Positions 18,395-27,528 are shown, counted from the stretch's first letter. The stretch is 64,000 nt of DNA from Aureimonas frigidaquae (GCF_001463905.1 NZ_BBWR01000012.1:62001-126000); one strand, 5' to 3'. Numbers and translations: made by a program. The notes: generated by a model not told the origin, from the sequence alone.

Positions 18395-18733
18395 TCAGAG
18401 CGCGTTCGTGTCGGTTTCTCCGGTCCGGATGCGGACGGCCTGTTCGATCCCGAAGACGAAGATCTTGCCGTCGCCGATCTGGCCGGTCTTGGCGGCGTTG
18501 GCGATGGCGTCGACAGCCGCCGGCACCATGTCGGCCGCGACGGCGATCTCGATCTTGAGCTTGGGCAGGAAGCTGACCGCATATTCGGTCCCGCGGTAGA
18601 TTTCGGTGTGGCCCTTCTGCCGCCCGTAACCCTTGACCTCGGTCACGGTCAGGCCCTGGATGCCCACCGCGGTCAGCGCCTCGCGGACTTCGTCCAGCTT
18701 GAATGGCTTGATGATCGCCATCACGATTTTCAT
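18395..18733 (-). CDS. glnK: PII signal transduction protein GlnK (first copy)
   Basis: A 112-aa PII protein, largely identical to the second copy in the N-terminal and T-loop regions, with Tyr51 in YRGTEYAVSF. The central segment differs most (VAADMVPAAVDAIANAAKTG). The ATG at 18733 is preceded by GAGGTG at good spacing, so the in-frame GTG two codons earlier is unlikely to be used. It is the first gene after the sigma-54-type promoter and so probably the main nitrogen-responsive PII of the operon. Confidence 0.95.
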   Translation of the reverse strand: MKIVMAIIKPFKLDEVREALTAVGIQGLTVTEVKGYGRQKGHTEIYRGTEYAVSFLPKLKIEIAVAADMVPAAVDAIANAAKTGQIGDGKIFVFGIEQAVRIRTGETDTNAL

Positions 18734-18830
18734 GTTCACCTCGACCCTTGTTCACCCGGAACCCGCTGGCGGATCCCTGACGCTTGCGTTCAACCCCCCG
18801 GCCCGGCCGGTTCGTGACGCTTCAGGGTGT

Positions 18831-18846
18831 TACAAGACTCGTGCCA
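18831..18846 (-). promoter_or_regulatory. Sigma-54 (RpoN) type promoter for glnK-amt
   Basis: On the minus strand the sequence reads TGGCACGAGTCTTGTA. Against the consensus TGGCACG-N4-TTGCW the -24 element is perfect and the -12 element differs only by GT for GC. It lies about 100 bases upstream of glnK, a normal leader length. RpoN/NtrC control of glnK-amtB is the rule in proteobacteria. Confidence 0.7.
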
Positions 18847-18964
18847 AATGGCCGGCGGCTGCGCGAATAGGCGCCAAACCCCGAATTTTCGCCGTGATTG
18901 CGCCGTCCGCCGCTGAATTTAGCGGCAGGGCGCGCAGCATCCTCTGCATGTTTTGAGTCCAGCC

Positions 18965-18981
18965 TGCGCAACTATTGTGCA
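18965..18981. promoter_or_regulatory. NtrC-like enhancer dyad
   Basis: TGCGCA-ACTAT-TGTGCA is a 17-bp dyad with the length and half-sites of NtrC boxes (TGCAC-N7-GTGCA type). It lies about 120 bases upstream of the sigma-54 promoter, the usual enhancer distance, and overlaps the end of tesB. Confidence 0.55.
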
Positions 18982-19844
18982 GGGCGCTCTTTCCTTGGGC
19001 GGATGAGACCTTCCTGCGCCACGGAAGCGATGAGCGTCCCGTCGCGCGCAAAGAGCGCGCCGCGCGTCAGGCCGCGCCCGCCGGAGGAGGAGGGCGAATC
19101 CTGGACATAGAGAAGCCAGTCATCCAGATGCACCGGCCGGTGGAACCACATGGAATGGTCGAGGCTCGCGGCCTGCACCCGCTTGTCGAAGACCGACAGC
19201 CCATGCGCAAAGAGCGCCGTGTCCAGGAGCGTCATGTCGGACAGATAGGCCAGGATGGCGCAATCGCGTGCCGGATCGGCCGGGACGCTGCGCGACAGGC
19301 GAACCCAGATCGCCTGGTGCGGCGGCAGCTTGCGGTCGCTGAGATAGTGATCGAGCGAAACGGGGCGGAACTCGACCGGCCGTGGCCGCTGCCAGTAGCG
19401 GCGCACCGGCTCGGGCGCCTCTTCGAGGATGATCCGGTTCCACGCCGCATGGTCGATATCGTCCGGCCCGGCGACCTCCGGCATCGGGATCTGGTGTGAA
19501 AACCCTTCCTCCAGCGCCTGGAACGAGGCCGTCAGCACGAAGATCGCCTTGCCATGCTGGAGCGCCGTCACGTTGCGCGTGGTGAAGGAGCCGCCGTCAC
19601 GCAGGCGGATGACCGAATAGACGATGGGAATGGCCGGATCGCCGGGGCGCAGGAAGGTGCCGTGCAGCGAATGGACGGGCCGGCTGTCCGGCACCGTCCG
19701 CTGCGCCGCCACCAGCGCCTGGGCGACGACCTGGCCGCCGAAGACACGCTGCCAGCCTGCATCTGGGCTGACCCCACGGAAGAGGTCATCCTCGAGCCGT
19801 TCGAGATCGAGTGTCGTCAGAAGCGTGGCGACGGCATCCTGCAT
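18972..19844 (-). CDS. tesB: Acyl-CoA thioesterase II
   Basis: A 290-aa double-hotdog thioesterase that hydrolyses medium and long acyl-CoAs. Family motifs include GVSPDAGWQRVFGGQVVAQA, SLHGTFLRPGDP, SFTTRNVTALQHGK and the second-half catalytic region LDHSMWFHRPVHLDDWLLY. The ATG at 19844 (MQDAV) gives the family start; 18 more codons are open upstream without similarity. Its 3' end carries the NtrC-like dyad of the next operon, but the enzyme itself has no evident nitrogen link. Confidence 0.92.
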   Translation of the reverse strand: MQDAVATLLTTLDLERLEDDLFRGVSPDAGWQRVFGGQVVAQALVAAQRTVPDSRPVHSLHGTFLRPGDPAIPIVYSVIRLRDGGSFTTRNVTALQHGKAIFVLTASFQALEEGFSHQIPMPEVAGPDDIDHAAWNRIILEEAPEPVRRYWQRPRPVEFRPVSLDHYLSDRKLPPHQAIWVRLSRSVPADPARDCAILAYLSDMTLLDTALFAHGLSVFDKRVQAASLDHSMWFHRPVHLDDWLLYVQDSPSSSGGRGLTRGALFARDGTLIASVAQEGLIRPRKERPAQ

Positions 19845-20015
19845 GGTCGAATTTCCCTGTCTGCCGGCCGCACCGGACCGTCCGGCCTGCCTTACCATGT
19901 TCTTGGCGAACGGATCTTTTCAACGGTGGCTTTTCGCCTTCGCGTTTCCGTACGGCCGGCAAATGCACTAGATATCGCAGTCGTGGTGCCAAACGGATGG
20001 AGCTGAGTCGAAGCC

Positions 20016-21245
20016 ATGGAAGAAGCGGAGCGTTTCGACATCGTCATCGCCGGCGGCAATCATGTCGGCCTGTCGACGGCCCTTTCGATCCGCAGCTTTG
20101 CGCCACATCTGTCGGTCCTGGTCGTCGACGCGGCGCCGGAGCATGCGGGGATCGGCGAAGGCCGGGCATCGGCGGTCGCCGCGGCCGCCGTGCGCATGCT
20201 CGACCGCCTCGGCGTATGGCAGGACATGGCCGGCGAGGCCCAGCCCATCAACGAGATGATCGTCACCGATTCCCGCCTGTCCGACACGGTCCGCCCCACC
20301 TTCCTGACCTTCGATGGCGCGATCGCGGAGGGCGAGCCCTTCGCCTATATGGTCCCCAACCCGGTCATGACGGCGCCCCTGCGGGCCAAGGCGGCCGAGC
20401 TCGGCATCGATGTGCGGTTCGGGACTGCCGTCACGGCGATGTCGGCGTCGAACGGCCATCGCCGCCTCACCCTGTCGGACGGACGTTTCGTGGATGCGCG
20501 GCTCGTCGTGGCGGCCGATGGCGCACGCTCGCGCCTGCGTGACATGGCCGGCATCGGCACCGTCTACAATGATTACAAGCAATCGGGCATCGTGGTGACG
20601 GTGGCGCACGAGCGCCCCCATGACGGCCGGGCCGAGGAGCATTTCCTGCCCTCCGGCCCCTTCGCCATCCTGCCGCTCAAGGGCAACCGGTCCTCGCTGG
20701 TCTGGACCGAGCCGACGCGGGAGGCCGAACGCCTCGTCACGGCCCACCCCCTCGTCTTCGAGACGGAGCTCGAACGGCGCTTCGGGCTGAAGCTCGGCGC
20801 GCTCACCGTGGAAGGCAAGCCGCGAGCCTATCCGCTTGGGCTGCGGCTGGTGCGTGCCTTCGTGGCCCCGCGCTTCGCCCTGGTCGGCGATGCGGCGCAT
20901 GGCCTGCACCCGATCGCCGGCCAGGGCCTGAACTACGGCTATAAGGACGTGGCGGCGCTGGCCGAAACGGTGGTGGAGGCCGACCGCCTGGGGCTCGATA
21001 TCGGTGCGCTCGACGTGCTGCAGCGTTATGAGCGGTGGCGCCGCTTCGACACGCTGCGCATGGGCATGACGACGGATGTCCTGAACCGCCTCTTCTCCAA
21101 CGACAATCCGATCCTGCGGCAGGTCCGCAGCCTTGGCCTGTCGCTTGTCGACCGGGTGCCGCGCCTGAAGGATTACTTCATCGGCCAGGCGGCCGGCTTG
21201 TCCGACGAGGACAGCCCGCGGCTCTTGCGCGGCGAAGCCATCTGA
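20016..21245 (+). CDS. UbiH/UbiF/Coq6-family FAD-dependent monooxygenase
   Basis: A 409-aa flavoprotein hydroxylase, probably acting on a ubiquinone ring precursor. The C-terminal FAD motif ALVGDAAHGLHPIAGQGLN and downstream GYKDVAAL are typical of the UbiH/COQ6 group, and the middle motif DGARSRLRDMAGI is present. The N-terminal dinucleotide motif is unusual: IVIAGGNHVGL has Asn where the second conserved glycine of GxGxxG is expected, confirmed on the codons at about 20052-20072. Whether this subgroup really hydroxylates ubiquinone intermediates is inferred. It runs divergently from tesB. A 9-bp dyad (21252-21260 and 21304-21312) follows the stop. Confidence 0.82.
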   Translation: MEEAERFDIVIAGGNHVGLSTALSIRSFAPHLSVLVVDAAPEHAGIGEGRASAVAAAAVRMLDRLGVWQDMAGEAQPINEMIVTDSRLSDTVRPTFLTFDGAIAEGEPFAYMVPNPVMTAPLRAKAAELGIDVRFGTAVTAMSASNGHRRLTLSDGRFVDARLVVAADGARSRLRDMAGIGTVYNDYKQSGIVVTVAHERPHDGRAEEHFLPSGPFAILPLKGNRSSLVWTEPTREAERLVTAHPLVFETELERRFGLKLGALTVEGKPRAYPLGLRLVRAFVAPRFALVGDAAHGLHPIAGQGLNYGYKDVAALAETVVEADRLGLDIGALDVLQRYERWRRFDTLRMGMTTDVLNRLFSNDNPILRQVRSLGLSLVDRVPRLKDYFIGQAAGLSDEDSPRLLRGEAI

Positions 21246-21446
21246 CGGACGCGGCGTGGAGCGATTTCGCGGCCCGACCAGGGGTTTTGAGGCAAAACGT
21301 TCTTCCACGCCGTGCTCATTGGAACGGATGACGGCGCGAACGCCGCGCGCTTGCCGTATTTAGAACGGAACCAGACATGGCGGCGACCAGTCCGGGACGC
21401 CACTGCCGGGCCATACGGCCCACCCCTCCCTCATGAGGTTCCGATC

Positions 21447-21800
21447 ATGGCCGACGTCAAGAAGGACGGGAAGTACAAAGGCATCGCCCTGCCCGTCATC
21501 CTGTCTGCAAACGACCTTCTGGACGGCGCCGTCGTCTTTCTGACGCAGGCGGGTTGGACCTTCGATCCGGCCAAGGCACTCGTCGGAGAGGATGCCGACG
21601 CTGCGGAAGCCATGGAGGCGCGCGGCCTTGCCGCCGCAGCCGCCAATCTCGTGGTCGATCCGTATCTCGTGGCCGTCCGCCTGGACGAAGCCGGCTTTCC
21701 GCGCGCCACGCATTTCCGGGAAGCGATCCGGCAGGCAGGCCCTTCAACCCATCCCGAGCTCGGCAAGCAGGCCGAGTTCCGTTCTCAAGTCCGGGGGTGA
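21447..21800 (+). CDS. DUF2849 protein of the sulfite reductase operon
   Basis: A 117-aa protein of the DUF2849 family, which is found almost only beside alphaproteobacterial sulfite reductases. Visible features are the opening ALPVILSANDLLDGAVVFLT and a repeated Ala-rich middle. No catalytic motif is recognised; a helper role for CysI (maturation or small-subunit function) is inferred from its constant linkage. ATGAGGTTCC precedes the start codon, and its stop lies 3 bases before cysI. It opens the sulfur operon. The 201-base leader upstream shows no riboswitch that I can recognise. Confidence 0.8.
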   Translation: MADVKKDGKYKGIALPVILSANDLLDGAVVFLTQAGWTFDPAKALVGEDADAAEAMEARGLAAAAANLVVDPYLVAVRLDEAGFPRATHFREAIRQAGPSTHPELGKQAEFRSQVRG

Positions 21801-21803
21801 GCG

Positions 21804-23486
21804 ATGTATCGGTATGACGAATTCGACGAAGCCTTCGTCCGTCAGCGCGTGGCGGAGTTTTCCTGGCAGGTCGCCCGCCGGCTCGATGGCTCGGTCACCG
21901 AGGACGAGTTCAAGCCGCTGCGGCTGAAGAACGGCCTCTACCTGCAGCTCCACGCCTATATGCTGCGCGTGGCGGTGCCCTACGGAACGCTGAACAGCCG
22001 CCAGCTCCGCCAGCTCGCCCATATCGCCCGCACCTTTGACAAGGGTTACGCGCATTTCACGACGCGCCAGAACCTGCAGTTCAACTGGCCGTCGCTGAAG
22101 GACGTGCCGGAAATCCTCGGCCTGCTCGCCGACGTGGAGATGCATTGCATCCAGACGAGCGGCAACTGCATCCGCAACGTGACATCGGACCAGTTCGCCG
22201 GCGTCGCGGCCGACGAGCTGGAAGACCCGCGTCCGACGGCGGAGCTGATCCGCCAGTGGTCGAGCCTGCATCCCGAATTCGGCTGGCTGCCGCGCAAGTT
22301 CAAGGTGGCCGTGACGGGCGCCGAGCACGACCGCGCTGCGATCAAGGTGCATGATCTCGGCATCCGCATCCTGCGCCACCCGGAAACGGGCGAACCGGGA
22401 TACGAGATCGTCGTGGGCGGGGGCCTCGGCCGCACGCCGATGATCGGCAAGGTCGTCCGCGACTTCCTGCCCCGGGCGGAGCTCCTGGCCTATCTCGAGG
22501 CCGTGATGCGCGTCTACAATGCGGAAGGCAGGCGCGACAACAAGTACAAGGCGCGCGTCAAGATCCTCGTCCATGAGATCGGGACCGAGGCGTTCCGCGA
22601 GCGTGTCGAGGCGGAATACGCAGCGCTGGACGGGCCGACCGTCAACGCCCCGCCCGAGGAACTGGAGCGCATCGCCGCCTATTTCGCGCCGCCCGCCTAC
22701 GAGGCGCTGCCGGCGCAGTCCACGCGCCTTTCCGCGGCCCGCGCGGCCGACCCGGAGCTGGACCGTTTCGTCCTTCAGAACGGGTTTGCGCACCGCCAGC
22801 CCGGCCACATCGTCCTGACCGTATCCCTGAAGCCGATCGGCGGCGTTCCGGGCGACATGACCGACGCCCAGATGGACGCCTTCGCCGACATTGCCGAGCG
22901 CTATTCCTTCGACGAGCTGCGCGTCAGCCATGCCCAAAACCTCGTCCTGCCGCATGTGCGCCAGGACGACGTGCCGGAGGTCTACGCCCTCCTGAAGGCG
23001 GCGGGCCTGGCAACGCCCAATGCGGGCCTCGTCACCGATATCATCGCCTGCCCGGGGCTCGACTACTGCGCCCTGGCGACGGCACGGTCCATTCCAGTTG
23101 CGCAGGATCTGTCCAACCGCTTCGCCGACCCCGCCCGACAGGCGGAGATCGGCCCCCTGCAGATCAAGATTTCCGGCTGCATCAATGCCTGCGGCCACCA
23201 TCACGTCGGCCATATCGGTATTCTGGGGCTGGAAAAGTCCGGCAAGGAAAACTACCAGATCACCCTTGGCGGTGATGCCACCGAACAGGCGGCCCTCGGC
23301 GAACGCCTCGGCCCGGGCATCGACGGCGAACTCGTTCCGGGTGCGGTCGAGGCGATCGTCGCTACCTATCTGGCGGAACGCGCTGCGGGCGAAGAGTTCA
23401 TCGCGACGGTCCGCCGCACGGGGCTCGATCCGTTCAAGCGGAGCTTCCAGGATTTCGTGACCGCAAGCCTTGGAGAAGCGGCATGA
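21804..23486 (+). CDS. cysI: Assimilatory sulfite (nitrite/sulfite) reductase haemoprotein
   Basis: A 560-aa sirohaem/4Fe-4S enzyme that reduces sulfite to sulfide by six electrons. The first half contains TTRQNLQFNWP and SGNCIRNVTSDQFAG, the sirohaem-binding face. The cluster cysteines are CPGLDYC (C-x5-C) and SGCINAC (C-x3-C), spaced as in the family. No CysJ-like flavoprotein is nearby, so ferredoxin or another donor probably feeds it. Nitrite reduction is possible by sequence, but linkage to CysH/CysDN makes sulfite the likely substrate. GGGGGTGA, inside the end of the previous gene, is its ribosome site. Confidence 0.93.
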   Translation: MYRYDEFDEAFVRQRVAEFSWQVARRLDGSVTEDEFKPLRLKNGLYLQLHAYMLRVAVPYGTLNSRQLRQLAHIARTFDKGYAHFTTRQNLQFNWPSLKDVPEILGLLADVEMHCIQTSGNCIRNVTSDQFAGVAADELEDPRPTAELIRQWSSLHPEFGWLPRKFKVAVTGAEHDRAAIKVHDLGIRILRHPETGEPGYEIVVGGGLGRTPMIGKVVRDFLPRAELLAYLEAVMRVYNAEGRRDNKYKARVKILVHEIGTEAFRERVEAEYAALDGPTVNAPPEELERIAAYFAPPAYEALPAQSTRLSAARAADPELDRFVLQNGFAHRQPGHIVLTVSLKPIGGVPGDMTDAQMDAFADIAERYSFDELRVSHAQNLVLPHVRQDDVPEVYALLKAAGLATPNAGLVTDIIACPGLDYCALATARSIPVAQDLSNRFADPARQAEIGPLQIKISGCINACGHHHVGHIGILGLEKSGKENYQITLGGDATEQAALGERLGPGIDGELVPGAVEAIVATYLAERAAGEEFIATVRRTGLDPFKRSFQDFVTASLGEAA

Positions 23487-23995
23487 CGCGCCTGATCCTG
23501 CGCGACGGCACGCGTGAAAACAGCTTCACCCCGGTCGATTCGGTGGATGCCCTCTCGCTCGTGGACGGCGCGATCCTCGTGCCTCTGGAGGTGATCGATA
23601 CCGCGCTCAGCGATGGCCGCAACACACCGATCGGGCTTGTGGTGGGCAATGCCATCCCGGAGACGGCGATCCATCCCTATCTCAACCGGGTCAGCCTGAT
23701 CGCGATCACCTTCCCGGCCTTTTCGGACGGGCGCGGGCTGTCGCTCGCCATGCGGCTGCGCCGTGCGGGCTTTACCGGCACGTTGCGGGCGCGCGGACCG
23801 GTGATCGCCGATCAGTTCCGTGACCTTCTGGCCTGCGGCTTCGACGAAATCGAGCTGCCGGACGGCGTGGCCGAACGCCAGCCCGAGGCGCAATGGCGCA
23901 CGGCGCAGGAGGTGGTGACGCTGCACTACCAGCAATCCTACGACCACGGCTCCAGCATCCTGCAAAAACGCCTGGCCGCCCGAAGCAAAGGCTGA
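23483..23995 (+). CDS. DUF934 protein of the sulfite reductase operon
   Basis: A 170-aa DUF934 family protein, encoded next to sulfite reductase throughout proteobacteria. Conserved stretches are FPAFSDGRGLSLAMRLRR and a central GPVIADQFRDLLACGFDEIE. It is described in databases only as a putative oxidoreductase; no cofactor motif is visible here. It overlaps cysI by 4 bases, so its product is likely made in step with the reductase. A donor-coupling or assembly role is a reasonable inference only. Confidence 0.85.
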   Translation: MTRLILRDGTRENSFTPVDSVDALSLVDGAILVPLEVIDTALSDGRNTPIGLVVGNAIPETAIHPYLNRVSLIAITFPAFSDGRGLSLAMRLRRAGFTGTLRARGPVIADQFRDLLACGFDEIELPDGVAERQPEAQWRTAQEVVTLHYQQSYDHGSSILQKRLAARSKG

Positions 23996-24000
23996 TCGCC

Positions 24001-24771
24001 ATGTCGCATGACCGGATCCTGGCGGAGGGGCTCGATGCAGCCTTTCCGGCACTGTCGCCGCTCCAGCGCCTGGAACGTCTGGCAGGCACGCTGACCGGAC
24101 GCATCGTCTTCACCACCAGCCTGGGACTCGAAGATCAGATGATCACCCATCTGATCTTCACCGCCGGCCTGCCGATCGACGTCGTGACGCTCGACACCGG
24201 CCGGCTCTTTCCGGAAACCTACACGCTCTGGCGCGAGACGGAAGAGCGCTACGGCCGGCGCATCCGGGCCCGCTATCCCGATGCGCAGGCCCTCGAAGCG
24301 CTGATCGAGGACCAGGGGATCGACGGGTTCTATTTCGGCATGGATATGCGCAAGGCCTGCTGCGGCGTGCGCAAGGTCGAACCCCTGGCGCGGGCGCTCG
24401 CCGGCGCTTCGGGCTGGGTGACGGGCCTGCGCCGGGACCAGTCCGCCAATCGGGAAAGCCTCGACTTCGTCACTTACGATGCGGCACGCGGCCTGGTGAA
24501 GGCCAACCCGCTCTTCGACTGGACGCGGGAGGATATCCGCCGGTTCAACGCCGCGGAGAATGTCCCCGTCAACAGCCTGCACGATGCGGGCTTCCTGTCG
24601 ATCGGCTGCGCGCCCTGCACGCGTGCCATCGCCCCGGGCGAGCCGGAGCGTGCCGGCCGCTGGTGGTGGGAAGACGAGGCGCGCAAGGAATGCGGCCTGC
24701 ATGTCGCACCCGACGGAACCGCCGTCCGCAGCCGGGCGGTCGGCGCCGACCCGGCTTTGCACCGGGCCTGA
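24001..24771 (+). CDS. cysH: Phosphoadenylyl/adenylyl-sulfate reductase
   Basis: A 256-aa thioredoxin-dependent reductase producing sulfite from activated sulfate. The PAPS-reductase fold is shown by [14 protein letters not shown] and [12 protein letters not shown]. Cysteine pairs KACCGVRK and GCAPCTRA are the 4Fe-4S ligands found in the APS-reducing subtype; classical PAPS reductases lack them. With no CysC kinase domain in the adjacent CysN, direct APS reduction is consistent. The frame is open upstream, but the ATG at 24001, 5 bases after DUF934, is the operon-consistent start. Confidence 0.92.
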   Translation: MSHDRILAEGLDAAFPALSPLQRLERLAGTLTGRIVFTTSLGLEDQMITHLIFTAGLPIDVVTLDTGRLFPETYTLWRETEERYGRRIRARYPDAQALEALIEDQGIDGFYFGMDMRKACCGVRKVEPLARALAGASGWVTGLRRDQSANRESLDFVTYDAARGLVKANPLFDWTREDIRRFNAAENVPVNSLHDAGFLSIGCAPCTRAIAPGEPERAGRWWWEDEARKECGLHVAPDGTAVRSRAVGADPALHRA

Positions 24772-24784
24772 AAGAAAGAGTTCG

Positions 24785-25690
24785 ATGACCGTTCCCCTGA
24801 CGCATCTGCAGAAGCTCGAAGCCGAGTCGATCTTCATCATCCGTGAAACGGTCGCCACGACCGAAAACCCGGTCATGCTCTATTCGATCGGCAAGGATTC
24901 GGCGGTGATGCTGCATCTGGCCCTCAAGGCCTTTGCGCCCGGCCGGCTGCCCTTCCCGCTCCTGCATGTCGACACGACCTGGAAGTTCCGGGAGATGATC
25001 GCCTTCCGCGATCAGCGCGCGCGTGAGCTCGGCGTGGACCTGATCGTCCACATCAATGAGGAGGGGGTGCGCGCGGGCATCAACCCCTTCGACAGCGGAT
25101 CGCGCGTGCATACGGACGTGATGAAGACCGAGGGGTTGAAACAGGCCCTCGCCAAGCATCGCTTCGATGCCGCCTTCGGTGGCGCACGCCGCGACGAGGA
25201 AAAGAGCCGCGCCAAGGAACGCGTCTTTTCGCTCCGCTCGGCCGAGCATCGCTGGGATGCCAAGAACCAGCGCCCGGAACCCTGGCGCCTCTACAACACC
25301 CGCAAACGGCAGGGCGAGAGCTTCCGCGTCTTCCCGCTGTCCAACTGGACCGAGACGGATGTCTGGGACTACATCGCGCTCGAAAACATCCCCGTCGTGC
25401 CGCTCTACTTCGCCGCGCCCCGGCCCGTCGTCGAGCGCGACGGCGCGCTGATCATGCGCGACGACGAGCGCATGCGCCTCCTGCCCGGCGAGGTGGTGGA
25501 AGAACGGATGGTCCGCTTCCGCACGCTGGGCTGCTACCCGCTGACCGGCGCCGTCCCCTCGCAGGCGACGACCCTGCCGGACATCATCGCCGAGATGCGC
25601 GGCTCACGCGCATCGGAGCGGCAAGGGCGCATCATCGACCGCGACGGCGGCGCCTCCATGGAAGAGAAGAAGCAGGAAGGCTATTTCTGA
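24785..25690 (+). CDS. cysD: Sulfate adenylyltransferase subunit 2
   Basis: A 301-aa ATP-sulfurylase catalytic subunit (PP-loop ATP pyrophosphatase fold) that makes APS with CysN. Recognisable motifs are [31 protein letters not shown], and [15 protein letters not shown]. The start ATG at 24785 follows a short AGAAAGAG, and it gives the normal family N-terminus ([16 protein letters not shown]). It overlaps cysN by one base. A complete, normal-length protein. Confidence 0.95.
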   Translation: MTVPLTHLQKLEAESIFIIRETVATTENPVMLYSIGKDSAVMLHLALKAFAPGRLPFPLLHVDTTWKFREMIAFRDQRARELGVDLIVHINEEGVRAGINPFDSGSRVHTDVMKTEGLKQALAKHRFDAAFGGARRDEEKSRAKERVFSLRSAEHRWDAKNQRPEPWRLYNTRKRQGESFRVFPLSNWTETDVWDYIALENIPVVPLYFAAPRPVVERDGALIMRDDERMRLLPGEVVEERMVRFRTLGCYPLTGAVPSQATTLPDIIAEMRGSRASERQGRIIDRDGGASMEEKKQEGYF

Positions 25691-27264
25691 TGAGCGCGTT
25701 GCGACGCCCCGACCTGCCGCTGAACGACGCCGCGGCCCCTGCGCACGCGCCGCAAGCGCAGGGTGCACAGCCTGCCGGATCGCTCCTGCGCTTCATCACC
25801 TGCGGCTCGGTGGATGATGGCAAGTCCACCCTGATCGGCCGCCTCCTCTACGATACGGGCTCGGTGTTCGACGACCAGCTCGAGGCGCTGGAACGCGACT
25901 CGCGCAAGTTCGGCACGACCGGCGAGGCCATGGACTTCGCGCTGCTGGTCGACGGGCTGACCGCCGAGCGGGAGCAGGGCATCACCATCGATGTCGCCTA
26001 TCGCTACTTTTCCACCGCACGGCGCGCCTTCATCATCGCGGACACGCCGGGGCACGAGCAGTACACCCGCAACATGGCCACCGGCGCCAGCCAGGCCGAC
26101 CTCGCCGTGATCCTGGTGGATGCCCGTAAGGGCATCCTGCCGCAGACGCGGCGCCACTCCTTCATCACCTCCATGGTGGGCATCCGCTCCGTCATCGTGG
26201 CGGTGAACAAGATGGATCTGGTCGCCTATGACGAGGCGACCTTCCGCGCCATCGAAGCCGCCTATCGCGAGATGCTTCCCGCACTCGGCTTCGTCGACGT
26301 GCGCTTCATTCCCCTCTCCGCGCGCGATGGCGACAATGTCACCCGGCGGTCGGCCAACATGACCTGGTATGACGGGCCGACCCTGATTGAGGGGCTGGAA
26401 GCCGCCGAGCCGGAGGCCTTGCAGGACGAGGGCGGGATGCGCCTGCCGATCCAGTATGTGAACCGGCCCAATCTCGACTTCCGCGGCTTCTGCGGCCAGA
26501 TCAGCGCGGGCACGGTGACGAAAGGGATGGAGATCACCATCCTGCCGGGCGGCGAGACGGCCGCGGTCAAGGAGATTTACGGCGTCGACGGGCCTGTTCC
26601 CGAGGCGTCCGCTGGCCAGGCCGTCACCATCACCCTCTCGCGAGAGGTCGATGTTTCGCGCGGGGACGTCTTCGTGCGCAAGGGCGATGCGCTGACCGGC
26701 CAACGGTGGGTCCGGGCGCAGATCCTGTCCCTGTCAGGGCGTCCGCTCCTGGCCGGCACGCGCCTCGTGGCGCGCCTGAGCAGCGGGCAGTCACCCGCCG
26801 CCATCGCCACGCTGGATGCGGCGGTGGACATCCATTCCTTCCAGCCGCGCCCCGCCACCGCCTTGTCCATGAACGAGATCGGCCGGGTCAGCCTGAGCTT
26901 CGAGAAGCCGCTGGTCGCGGCCCTCTACAAGGACAGCCGCGATCTCGGCTCCTTCATCCTGATCGACCCGATCAGCAACGAGACGGTCGCCCTCGGCGTG
27001 GTGACGGAGCTGGAGCCCGTGCAGGGCCCCCTCGCCCAATCCGTCACGGCCAAACGGGACATGCGGCTCCTGGCCTATCGCGGGGTCGCAGCCATCTTGA
27101 TCGGCCTACTGGGTCTGATCCTCGGCCTGCCGCTCTATGCGGCGATCATCCTCGGCGCGGCCGACGCCCTCATGCGGCCCGTGCTCCGCCGGATCCTCGT
27201 TCCGCATGCGCCGCGTGTCGGCACGAGCGATCCGACCGAGGTCGGCGACGGCTCGGGCATCTGA
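25690..27264 (+). CDS. cysN: Sulfate adenylyltransferase subunit 1 (GTPase) with C-terminal membrane tail
   Basis: A 524-aa EF-Tu-like GTPase that drives APS synthesis by CysD. G motifs are GSVDDGKST, DTPGHEQY, NKMD and LSARDGD. The beta-barrel domains follow to about residue 450. There is no APS kinase (CysC) fusion. Instead, from about 458 to 510 the chain becomes strongly hydrophobic (LAYRGVAAILIGLLGLILG, then GLPLYAAIILGAADALM) and ends basic, resembling the DUF2061 membrane domain. This would tether ATP sulfurylase to the inner membrane, an unusual arrangement. The first 30 residues are a Pro/Ala-rich leader. Confidence 0.92.
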   Translation: MSALRRPDLPLNDAAAPAHAPQAQGAQPAGSLLRFITCGSVDDGKSTLIGRLLYDTGSVFDDQLEALERDSRKFGTTGEAMDFALLVDGLTAEREQGITIDVAYRYFSTARRAFIIADTPGHEQYTRNMATGASQADLAVILVDARKGILPQTRRHSFITSMVGIRSVIVAVNKMDLVAYDEATFRAIEAAYREMLPALGFVDVRFIPLSARDGDNVTRRSANMTWYDGPTLIEGLEAAEPEALQDEGGMRLPIQYVNRPNLDFRGFCGQISAGTVTKGMEITILPGGETAAVKEIYGVDGPVPEASAGQAVTITLSREVDVSRGDVFVRKGDALTGQRWVRAQILSLSGRPLLAGTRLVARLSSGQSPAAIATLDAAVDIHSFQPRPATALSMNEIGRVSLSFEKPLVAALYKDSRDLGSFILIDPISNETVALGVVTELEPVQGPLAQSVTAKRDMRLLAYRGVAAILIGLLGLILGLPLYAAIILGAADALMRPVLRRILVPHAPRVGTSDPTEVGDGSGI

Positions 27265-27331
27265 CGGCATGACAACGCCACACTGAAGCCGACGGATCCG
27301 GCGTTGGCCCCTCCGCCACAGGGCGCGGGCT

Positions 27332-27520
27332 TTAGAGAGCGCGGGCTTCCGAGGGCAGCATGATGGGGATTCCGTCCCGGATCGGGTAGGCGAGCCTGGC
27401 CGCGCTGGAGACGAGTTCGTTGCGCTCGGCATCGAAGTGCAGGCTGGCCTTGGTCAGCGGGCAGACCAGAAGTTCGATGAGGCGCGGATCGGGCCGAAGG
27501 CGGGGGTCGTGTTCGTCCAT
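27332..27520 (-). CDS. Trm112-like (UPF0434) small protein
   Basis: A 62-aa protein of the Trm112/UPF0434 family. It has [14 protein letters not shown] with a single cysteine near the N-terminus, and the C-terminal [18 protein letters not shown] signature. The eukaryotic homologue activates methyltransferases; the bacterial role is not settled. It lies 8 bases downstream of the Lon-substrate-binding protein gene and probably shares its transcript. Confidence 0.88.
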   Translation of the reverse strand: MDEHDPRLRPDPRLIELLVCPLTKASLHFDAERNELVSSAARLAYPIRDGIPIMLPSEARAL

Positions 27521-27528
27521 GGACGGTC

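Noticed and set aside
21246-21446. A SAM or other riboswitch in front of the sulfur operon
   Set aside because: No recognisable conserved core; only a distant dyad, reported as a low-interest finding.
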